Source: VXNE01 sp965205735 (GTDB lineage Bacteria > Pseudomonadota > Gammaproteobacteria > Pseudomonadales > Azotimanducaceae). Taken from it: DNA of 64,000 nucleotides. The stretch covers positions 1,984,001 to 2,048,000 of the forward strand of contig OZ242179.1 in assembly GCA_965205735.1 (NCBI GenBank), in the 5' to 3' direction. The notes beneath the pieces are model-generated. The model was not told the DNA's origin and did no database searches. It saw nothing but the letters and a program-made list of their open reading frames with translations. This document shows, one piece after another, positions 1-6,712 of this stretch. Position 1 is the stretch's first letter. Each line of letters begins with the position of its first letter. The position numbers and the translations under genes are program-made.

Positions 1-283
1 GTTCACTGATGTGCAGGGATCGATGCGGGTGAAGCATGTGGTCGTCGCCGAGGATGCTTTGCAGCGCGCCGCGGATGACCGGGGCGTCCAGCACCTGATG
101 CAACTCGGCAACACGAGGCAGCACGTTGTTGCCCATGTTGAATTCGTGGGTGATGTTCCACTGGATCTTGTCGTAGATCTGCTGATGGACCTCCGGTGCG
201 ACACCGCTATCGAGCACCAGCACGCCATCGCAGATGAACCGTCGAACCTGCTCGTCGTCCAGTTTGATGCCATCGGGCTTCAT
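1..283 (-). CDS. PhyH-family dioxygenase, N-terminal part (cut by window edge)
   Basis: The ATG on the minus strand at 283 opens a frame that stays open to base 1, giving about 94 residues that begin MKPDGIKLDDEQVRRFICDG. The sequence matches the N-terminal part of phytanoyl-CoA dioxygenase-like Fe(II)/2-oxoglutarate oxygenases: an EQV-RRF-DG opening followed by a stretch ending in DDHMLHPHRSLH. The catalytic His-x-Asp and distal His lie in the missing part. The gene is divergent from the luciferase-like gene at 506, and 222 bp of promoter space separates them. It is less similar to the two full-length PhyH genes at 1570-3806 than those are to each other, so it is a separate subfamily member. 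The substrate is unknown. Confidence 0.75.
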   Translation of the reverse strand, partial: MKPDGIKLDDEQVRRFICDGVLVLDSGVAPEVHQQIYDKIQWNITHEFNMGNNVLPRVAELHQVLDAPVIRGALQSILGDDHMLHPHRSLHISE

Positions 284-505
284 TCAGTCTTTCTCCAACG
301 TCCAGCCCGGTGATTCGTCTCACCGTGTGGGCTCAGACGCGAATATTATGCACCCAGCGAGCAGCGAGCGGACTCGGAGAGACATGGTAGGTCCAACGCA
401 TCGGGTGACCTACAGACACATAAGGACATCGCGCTAATCTACGGGCTGTTGCACGTTCACCTGATCAGCGGGACCGGGCAAGGAACCTTCATACGGAGTT
501 GAAGC

Positions 506-1561
506 ATGGAAATTGGCATAGGCCTCGACGCGAGGCTCGGAATGGGTTGGCCAGACCAGGCGGTTCTGTCGCGGGAAGCGGCGGAACTGGGTTACAAGAG
601 CATCTGGACGCCGGAGGGCGCCGGGCAGGACTCCTTTCATCTTTGTGTCCAGCGGTGGATGGCGAGCCGGGAAGCCGTGCCCGAAGGTGTCGGAACCGGC
701 ATCGGCGTCTCGCCCGTCATGTACCGAACACCTGTGTCTTTCGCCATGGCCGGAGGCACGGTCAGCGAGATCACCGGTGGCCGATTCGTCATGGGAATCG
801 GTACCGGCGCGGCGCACAGGCCCGCGGCCCGGCGTGCCGTGGGCCTTGGCCGCATCTCCGCCCTGGCGCTCATGCGCGACTACCTGACTGTGATCCGAGG
901 GCTGGTCGCAGGAGACCTTGTTGACTACGAAGGAGAGACGGTCACGTTGCGGAACATGCGCCTCGGCATCTCCCCACCGCCCCGGACACCGGTCTACCTG
1001 GGAGCCCTGGGACCCAGAATGCTGGAGCTATCAGGGGAGCTTGCGGACGGGGCATCGCTCAACTGGTGCACGCCGGAACAGGTCGCCTGGAGCCGGGAGC
1101 GGATCGACGCGGGCGCCGCCAAGGTGGGCCGCCAACCATCGGAGATCAAGATGGCCGAGTACATCCGCATCTGCGTCGATGACGACGTTGACGCGGCCCG
1201 TATCGCACTGGCCAAAGCCACGGCGGGATATGCGCTGGGTGGCAGCGTCCCGACCGAGCGGGAGCGCCGGTTCGGGTATCGTGCCCACTTCGAGCGGATG
1301 GGGTTCGCCGGGGAGCTGGCGGAGCTGGACTCGATGCGGATTCAGGGCGCGAGCCCGGATGACGTGGCCGAAGCCTTCCCGGAGCACATGTTGCGCGCGG
1401 TCGGCTACTTTGGACCGGCCGACGGCGCGGCGGCGGCGTTCAAGCGACTCTCCCAGGGACTCGATACGGCCATTGTCCGAGTCGTGGCCGCGAGGCCGGG
1501 CCTCGAGTCGGTCAGGGCAGCCATGCGGGCCTGCGCGCCCGCGATGGTCGAAGCGGCGTAA
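506..1561 (+). CDS. LLM-class flavin/F420-dependent oxidoreductase
   Basis: The 351-residue product has the luciferase-like monooxygenase fold. It opens MEIGIGLDARLG, has an early beta strand with YKSIWTPEG, a GTGIGVSPVMYRTP strand, and a conserved GGRFVMGIGTGAA loop that binds the flavin or F420 phosphate in this family. The length is normal for single-domain LLM proteins. These enzymes use reduced FMN or F420 for oxidation or monooxygenation of small organic molecules; the cofactor and substrate cannot be told from sequence. The ATG at 506 follows a GAAG-type ribosome-binding site. The gene is convergent with the PhyH gene, with only 8 bp between the two stop codons. Neighbours suggest a peripheral catabolic or detoxifying role. 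Confidence 0.85.
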   Translation: MEIGIGLDARLGMGWPDQAVLSREAAELGYKSIWTPEGAGQDSFHLCVQRWMASREAVPEGVGTGIGVSPVMYRTPVSFAMAGGTVSEITGGRFVMGIGTGAAHRPAARRAVGLGRISALALMRDYLTVIRGLVAGDLVDYEGETVTLRNMRLGISPPPRTPVYLGALGPRMLELSGELADGASLNWCTPEQVAWSRERIDAGAAKVGRQPSEIKMAEYIRICVDDDVDAARIALAKATAGYALGGSVPTERERRFGYRAHFERMGFAGELAELDSMRIQGASPDDVAEAFPEHMLRAVGYFGPADGAAAAFKRLSQGLDTAIVRVVAARPGLESVRAAMRACAPAMVEAA

Positions 1562-1569
1562 GCGGCAGG

Positions 1570-2616
1570 TTAGTGATAGAGGTCCTTCTTGGACCCTAGC
1601 GCACTTCCGAGCGAATCCTCGTACGCAGAAACGTACTTTCTGGCGCGCTGGGTGAACGACACGCGGTCGCCCTGGGTCGAGTACTCGGGAACGCAACCAT
1701 GCTGGAGCAGGATCGCGAGTCGCGGCCCGTACTTGTCGATCAGCTTCTGAGGCACCTTGCCGATGTAGTCCTCGATCGGCCGAATGAACGGTCGCACAAG
1801 GTAGACCGTCGCGCTTACTCGCAGCCCCGGCGCGGTGCGATTGAACGCGCCGTGCCAGGTGTTCCCGTGCCATATGGCCAACGAGCCTGCGGGGGCTTCC
1901 AGGAGCACCGCCTGGTCCTTGCCACCTTCCTCGTACGGCAGGAGGGCGGCCTCCTTTTCCGTTGGCTTGCGGCACCACTTGTGACTGCCCGGCACGGCGC
2001 AGGTTGCGCCGGTCTCCCGATTGAAGTCGGTCAACAGGTAGGTGCATTGGGCTTGGTACGCTTGCGGTGGCATCGGCTCCGGGACCGCGGAGTCCGAGTG
2101 CAGTTGGAAGTTGCTCTTGCATGGCCCCTTCATCCAACAGCCCATGGACGACAGCACCGCGCTGTAGCCGATCAGATACGTGACCAGGGCGAGCAGCGGC
2201 GGGTTCATCAACGCCTCGGCAAACACCTCGTCGTCATAGAGGATCAGATTCATCCGATCGCCAAACGGCGAATCGACGACGTTGGGCTCCTTCAGCAGGA
2301 TCGGAGGGGGCGCATCTTTCCCTTCTTTTTTCGCTTTTTGGGCGAATTTTTGCCCGTCGAAACCCTGAAGCAGGGGTGGTCGGTTGGCGTGCGTGGCACC
2401 GGTCACCACATCGGGGCGCTCGCCGTTGCGTTTCTCGGCGATATCGAGCAGCGCTGCCAGCATCCGCTCGGCGAGGTTGTTCGGGTTCGCGATCTCGGGC
2501 GGGATCAGACAGTAGCCCTTCGCGTCGAGATCTGCGACATAGTCCTCCAAGCCGAGTTCACAAATATCGTTCCATGCGCGATCACGGGGTTCCAGCGCGG
2601 TTGCTGCTTCTGCCAT
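1570..2616 (-). CDS. Phytanoyl-CoA dioxygenase (PhyH) family protein, paralogue 1
   Basis: The 348-residue protein is a cytosolic Fe(II)- and 2-oxoglutarate-dependent oxygenase. The metal ligands are visible as H173-x-D175 in FQLHSDSAVPE, with the distal histidine in WHGNTWHGAFNR (H250 or H255) and the 2-oxoglutarate-binding arginine in APGLRVS (R266). The order and spacing match PhyH enzymes. The N-terminal 120 residues (CELGLEDYVADLDAKGYC) are shared with paralogue 2. A strong ribosome-binding site (GGGGAGGAAC) precedes the ATG. The upstream DNA of both paralogues is also similar, including GCGGTCATTCTACGC or a near match, so promoter and gene were duplicated together. The hydroxylated substrate is unknown. 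Confidence 0.88.
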   Translation of the reverse strand: MAEAATALEPRDRAWNDICELGLEDYVADLDAKGYCLIPPEIANPNNLAERMLAALLDIAEKRNGERPDVVTGATHANRPPLLQGFDGQKFAQKAKKEGKDAPPPILLKEPNVVDSPFGDRMNLILYDDEVFAEALMNPPLLALVTYLIGYSAVLSSMGCWMKGPCKSNFQLHSDSAVPEPMPPQAYQAQCTYLLTDFNRETGATCAVPGSHKWCRKPTEKEAALLPYEEGGKDQAVLLEAPAGSLAIWHGNTWHGAFNRTAPGLRVSATVYLVRPFIRPIEDYIGKVPQKLIDKYGPRLAILLQHGCVPEYSTQGDRVSFTQRARKYVSAYEDSLGSALGSKKDLYH

Positions 2617-2747
2617 GACTCAAGTTCCTCCCCAGGCTATGCGGTCATTCTACGCGCGAACGCGCGACCCCGCATGCCACAGCCTCCCCACTCCAGGCCG
2701 CATCGGACCGGCGCCGCCGCAGGTGTTCGAGAACTCTCGCTGTCGTT

Positions 2748-3806
2748 CTAGCTATAGGCGTCGCCCTTCGAGTTTAGCTTGATCCCGATCTCCTGCTCGT
2801 ACGCCGATCGGAACTTCTCAGCCCGCGCGGTGTTGGCCACGCGTCCGCTGTTGGTCTTGGCCCCGGGAACAGACCCTTGTTGGAGCACGTTTGCGAAGCG
2901 TGGCCCGTACTTGTCGAGCAGCTTCTGCGGCACGTTGTCGATGTAGTCCTCGAGTGGCCGGATGAAATGCCGCACAAAGTAGACCGTCATGCTTACCCGC
3001 AGACCGGGCGCGACGCGGTTGAACGCGCCGTGCCAGGTGTTGCCGTGCCAGATGATCAGCGAGCCCGGCGGGGCGTTGCACACGACGGCCTGGTCTTTGC
3101 CTCCTTCCTCGTACGGAAGCAGGGCGGCCTCTGCGTCCGTTGGGCGGCGGCACCACTTGTGGCTGCCCGGCACGATACACGTCGCGCCGTTCTGCCGATC
3201 GAAATCGGTCAACACGTACGTGCATTGGGCCTGGTAGGCAAGAGACGGCAACGGATTCGGCAACGCCGTGTCCGAGTGCAGCGCGAAGTTGCTCCTGCAT
3301 GGACCTTTCATCCAGCAGCCCATGGACGAAAGCACCGCGCTGTGGCCCACCATGTACGTAACCATCGCAAGCAGCGGCGGATTCATCACCGCCTCGGCGA
3401 ACACCTCTTCCTCGTTGAAGATCAACGCCATCCCATCGCCAAACGGCGAATCGACAGCATCGTCCTGCTTCAGAAGGGCTGGATCGGTCTCTTCCTTCTC
3501 GGATCCGTCCTTGCCATATCGTGCCGAGTCATAGCCGTGCAGCAAGGCCGGCCGATAGGCGTGGGTGGCGCCGGTCACCACATCGGGGCGCTCGCCGTTG
3601 CGCCGCTCGGCGACATCGAGCAGGGCTTCGCGCAACCGCCCGGCGAGATTGTTCGGGTTCACGATCTCGGGCGGGATGATGCAGTAGCCGTGCGCGTCCA
3701 TATCCGCCACGTAGCTCTGCAGGCCGAGTTCGCAAATTTCATTCCACACGCTTTCGCGGGGTCCAAGCGCCGTTGCTTCGTACGCTACCTGTGCTGGTTC
3801 TGCCAT
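2748..3806 (-). CDS. Phytanoyl-CoA dioxygenase (PhyH) family protein, paralogue 2
   Basis: The 352-residue protein is a close tandem paralogue of the 348-residue PhyH protein downstream, and the two align over their whole length. It keeps the HxD pair in FALHSDTALPN, the distal histidine in WHGNTWHGAFNR, and the arginine in APGLRVS, so it should be active. Differences cluster in the region around residues 90-115 (SARYGKDGSEKEETD against KFAQKAKKEGKDAPP) and at the C-terminus, which may change substrate choice. It is transcribed in the same direction as paralogue 1, with 131 bp between stop and start and a duplicated leader containing GGGGAGGAAC, so each copy may have its own promoter. Confidence 0.88.
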   Translation of the reverse strand: MAEPAQVAYEATALGPRESVWNEICELGLQSYVADMDAHGYCIIPPEIVNPNNLAGRLREALLDVAERRNGERPDVVTGATHAYRPALLHGYDSARYGKDGSEKEETDPALLKQDDAVDSPFGDGMALIFNEEEVFAEAVMNPPLLAMVTYMVGHSAVLSSMGCWMKGPCRSNFALHSDTALPNPLPSLAYQAQCTYVLTDFDRQNGATCIVPGSHKWCRRPTDAEAALLPYEEGGKDQAVVCNAPPGSLIIWHGNTWHGAFNRVAPGLRVSMTVYFVRHFIRPLEDYIDNVPQKLLDKYGPRFANVLQQGSVPGAKTNSGRVANTARAEKFRSAYEQEIGIKLNSKGDAYS

Positions 3807-3991
3807 GATTTAAGTTCCTCCCCTGACTATGCGGCCATTCTACGCCCGAATGAGGAACCTCGCATGGCAGCCGCAAAATTCTGCAGCCGCAAAATTCCGC
3901 TAGTGGGGTCAGTCTCAGAACCAAGAGACACTATGGAGTCGTGCCGGCGCGCCTGGGGAGCTTAGGTGTTGGTCACGGAAACACCTTCGAT

Positions 3992-4318
3992 CTATACCGC
4001 GTCTTGCCACGTGCCGTTGACCACGAAATCCCGCGTATGCACTTCCGCATCCTCCCAACTCGCCACAATATCCGGAAACACGATGTTGGCGTGGTAGCAG
4101 TTGTCGCTTGTGGGGTCCGCCTTGGTGTGCCGGCCACTACGTACCGCAATGTCGCCGGGAATGATCAGCCAGCCCAGAACACCCTCGGCGCCATTGATGG
4201 GCTCGGCCCGTCTGTTACCCGCTTGAGTGCATTCGGCCGAGTTGACCCTGTCACAACGATTCACCGAGGTCTCGCTGTAAGGCGGTCGGCCGAAGGCTGC
4301 CTTCGAGTCACGATTCAC
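3992..4318 (-). CDS. Small hypothetical protein
   Basis: A 108-residue product that I do not recognise. The C-terminal two thirds look like real protein: GWLIIPGDIAVR, then DNCYHANIVFPDIVASWEDA, ending DFVVNGTWQDAV. The first 30 residues are less convincing, so the true start may lie further in. It follows the 216-residue unknown gene on the same strand with a gap of 93 bp, so the two may be cotranscribed. No signal peptide, membrane segment or metal motif is visible. Confidence 0.45.
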   Translation of the reverse strand: MNRDSKAAFGRPPYSETSVNRCDRVNSAECTQAGNRRAEPINGAEGVLGWLIIPGDIAVRSGRHTKADPTSDNCYHANIVFPDIVASWEDAEVHTRDFVVNGTWQDAV

Positions 4319-4411
4319 TCACCGTTTCTCGATGGCCGTCTTCTCTCGCCGAAAGCACACATCCCTCCAGAGCCCCTCGCTCCGTTGCAGCGGCCCCATG
4401 ATCGAAATCGA

Positions 4412-5062
4412 CTATCCAGCCGCGAGGTCTCGGAGGGCCTTCGTGATGAAGGGGTCCGGCAAGCCGTCCATCTGGTAGAACTTCGCGTAACGGTTGTTGC
4501 CATCGATGGTGCCGAAGCAATAGACGATATCCCGCTCGCAACATTCGACGCCAACCGACCCACCTGGCCGCGTAGGTGCCTCAATGACGATTCCGTTGCG
4601 TTCGCTAACGTAAACATCAAAGCGAACTCGATGAATATCCCACAGTTTCGGAATAAGCGGGCGGGCGTTGGCGACCACCTGCGCGTCGAGTTCCTGGGAC
4701 GTATCCAAATCTTTGAGTTCCTGCAATACCTCGAACTGGGTTGTGCGATCGACAATAGCGTGCGTCCGGTATATCCACCACTCGTTCTGCCCAGCGAAAC
4801 CCAGCGAGGGCCATGCGTCCTCGCCTGAAACGAAGAACTGTCGGTACGTATCGCTGCGGGAACCGGCATCTGTTCCGCCCAACCCCGTCACCGTGTCAGG
4901 GGCGTTGCTCTGGTCATGAGCGACAGACCATCGTCTCAGCGTAGAGTCCACGGACCTTTTGAGATTTGCAAGAAGGGCTCTGTCGCGATCGGGTCCTGGC
5001 TGCGCTTTTGATATTGTTGTCGGGCGCTCCAGATCGAACTGGATTGCTTCTGCATGCGTCAT
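4412..5062 (-). CDS. Hypothetical protein (216 aa)
   Basis: The start is set at ATG 5062 (MTHAEAIQFDLERPTT) because a GGGGGAAAT ribosome-binding site lies just upstream. This ATG also overlaps the TGA of the preceding, interrupted gene (ATGA), which indicates translational coupling. The product is soluble. It has aromatic-rich stretches (NEWWIYRTHAIVDRTTQF) and a C-terminal segment CFGTIDGNNRYAKFYQMDGL followed by PFITKALRDLAAG. I do not recognise the family. The operon partner upstream is disrupted by a MITE, so if the pair worked together this gene may have lost its partner. Confidence 0.6.
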   Translation of the reverse strand: MTHAEAIQFDLERPTTISKAQPGPDRDRALLANLKRSVDSTLRRWSVAHDQSNAPDTVTGLGGTDAGSRSDTYRQFFVSGEDAWPSLGFAGQNEWWIYRTHAIVDRTTQFEVLQELKDLDTSQELDAQVVANARPLIPKLWDIHRVRFDVYVSERNGIVIEAPTRPGGSVGVECCERDIVYCFGTIDGNNRYAKFYQMDGLPDPFITKALRDLAAG

Positions 5063-5515
5063 TGGATTTCCCCCCGAATCGGCACCGTACATCGCTCTAG
5101 CAGATCCTCCATGTAAGACCGGACACTCGCTAAGGGCCCAAGTACTTTCGCTTCTAGTGTTCCGTCAAGTCTAAAAATGCGAGTGTAGCTGCGAGGGATT
5201 TTTGGTTCCTGGCAAGGCGCGACGACGCCGTGTGGCAGGCACCACACAAGGAGGAGCAACGAAGCCAGGGGCCGAAAAGACCCGCAGATACCCGTAGATT
5301 TAGGCTTGACGGAGCACTAGGTCGTCTGCATCGGTGGTGTCCTGATGCACGTTGACCGACAGGTACAGGTGCTTGCCACCTGTCGCCAAGTGCGGCTCGA
5401 TTCGCACTTCATACCGCAATTCGCCTTGGGCGAATATCGAGCGCAGGAGCAGGAGCGGCCGCTCGATCGATCCGACCAACGTGGAGACCGTATCGGCATC
5501 GACTAGAGACGCACG
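5059..5515 (-). pseudogene. Unknown gene split by a MITE insertion
   Basis: Two coding-looking fragments flank the element at 5154-5320. The upstream fragment reads SIERPLLLLRSIFAQGELRY, then GGKHLYLSVNVHQDTTDADD. The downstream fragment reads LEAKVLGPLASVRSYMEDLL and ends PIRGEIQ. Removing the element together with one CTAG joins them in one frame as TDADDLEAKVLGPL, without a stop. The frame is open upstream only to a TAG at 5516-5518. No ATG or GTG is visible before a possible TTG, so the original N-terminus is uncertain. The final TGA overlaps the ATG of the 216-residue gene. The family is not recognised. Confidence 0.6.
5154..5320. mobile_element. MITE-like element, copy 1 (167 bp with CTAG ends)
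   Basis: The element is bounded by CTAG on both sides and has imperfect terminal inverted repeats: TGTTCCGTCAAGTCTAAA on the left, and the complement of TGCTCCGTCAAGCCTAAA on the right. It encodes no transposase. The same 167-bp unit occurs inverted at 13239-13405 and as a 55-bp end fragment at 19956-20010. The interior forms a long imperfect palindrome and carries short open frames that I read as non-genic. It splits a gene, and one CTAG is needed to restore that frame, so CTAG is the likely target duplication. Confidence 0.8.
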
Positions 5516-5540
5516 CTAGAGCGACAAGTCGGACAGGCCG

Positions 5541-6656
5541 TTAGAGGTCATCCAGGTCGACACCCCTGCCCGTCCGGGACGACTCTAGGATACCGAGAAT
5601 GATCTTGACCGTCTCGATGTTGTCTCGTCCGCTGCTGATGGGTTCCGAGCCGGTTCTGCAACATTCCTCGAAGTGCAGGATTTCGTTGACGAAGCAGTCC
5701 CCGCTTGGCTGATCGGTTTCGCCTGTCGCCATCGGTTCGAAGCCCGGATTCATCAATTTCTTGATTTTCTCGGGAGTCAACGGGCCTGAAGATCGCAATC
5801 GAGCGCGCTCCTGCTCCCTCTCCGCGGACTTGACCGAAAACATGATGGTGCCGAATTGGGCTTTCGCCTGGTCGGGAGTCTCCGGTGCCGTCGAGTGAAT
5901 GGTCCCGTTGCTGCCCAACACCATGTACGACGCTCCCTCGGGGGTAAGGTACGTGGTCCAGCTTCCGAACACCGAACCGATGGCACCGTTTTCGAACTCC
6001 AGGGTTGCGGCGGCGAGATCTTCGGCGCCATTGGTCATTTTCGGCTGTACGGACTTGCAAACCCCCGTCACCCGCTTGACGTTGCCAACGTAATAGCGCA
6101 GCAGATCAACGTGATGCACGGTGTTAAGCATCAGGACGCCGCCGCCCGCTTTGGCATCGTTCATCCAGGCCTTGTTTGTGCCCGCCATTGTCACGTGGGT
6201 TCGAACCGCCTGAATCTCGCCCAGGTTCCCCTCGTCGATGAAACGTTTCACGGCAGCGGATTCATGCGAATAGCGCACGTTCTGGGCGACCATCAGCGTC
6301 ACCCCCGCCGTATCGGCCGCTTCAATCATCTGCCGACACTCCCGCAGCGTGTTCGCCATTGTTTTCTCGACGAGCACATGTTTGCCGGCTTGCGCGGCGG
6401 CAATGGCATTTGGCGCGTGTTGCGCATGACCTGTGCAGATGTCCACCGCATCGATGTCGGCCTGGCGCAGCATTTCATCGAGGTCCGTATAGACGGCTTC
6501 GACGCCCGCTTTCTCCGCCATCGCCCGTGCGAGCGGCTCAAAGATGTCGCAGACCGCAGTGAGGCGCACCCGGTCGGGATGCGTGAGGTACGCCGGCAGG
6601 TGCAAGTTGGAAATGCCTCCGGTTCCTACCAGGCCGACTTTCATTGGTTCGGACAT
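5541..6656 (-). CDS. Gfo/Idh/MocA-family oxidoreductase, paralogue 1
   Basis: The product has 371 residues starting MSEPMKVGLVGTGGIS. The N-terminal Rossmann fold carries the GxGxxG-type loop at residues 8-16, and the family EKP-type motif appears as VEKTM at 96-100. The C-terminal substrate domain contains GGGVLMLNTVHHVDLLRYY, the conserved His/Asp region of the active site. Family members oxidise or isomerise sugars, inositols and related polyols with NAD(P). The ATG at 6656 is supported by the AGGAGAGGGGG leader, shared with the paralogue at 14276. It lies 56 bp after the CoA transferase on the same strand and is probably in the same operon. Confidence 0.9.
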   Translation of the reverse strand: MSEPMKVGLVGTGGISNLHLPAYLTHPDRVRLTAVCDIFEPLARAMAEKAGVEAVYTDLDEMLRQADIDAVDICTGHAQHAPNAIAAAQAGKHVLVEKTMANTLRECRQMIEAADTAGVTLMVAQNVRYSHESAAVKRFIDEGNLGEIQAVRTHVTMAGTNKAWMNDAKAGGGVLMLNTVHHVDLLRYYVGNVKRVTGVCKSVQPKMTNGAEDLAAATLEFENGAIGSVFGSWTTYLTPEGASYMVLGSNGTIHSTAPETPDQAKAQFGTIMFSVKSAEREQERARLRSSGPLTPEKIKKLMNPGFEPMATGETDQPSGDCFVNEILHFEECCRTGSEPISSGRDNIETVKIILGILESSRTGRGVDLDDL

Positions 6657-6712
6657 GTTCCCCCTCTCCTCGGGACTCGATTCCCCGGCAGTCAAAGTGT
6701 ATGGAATCGGCG

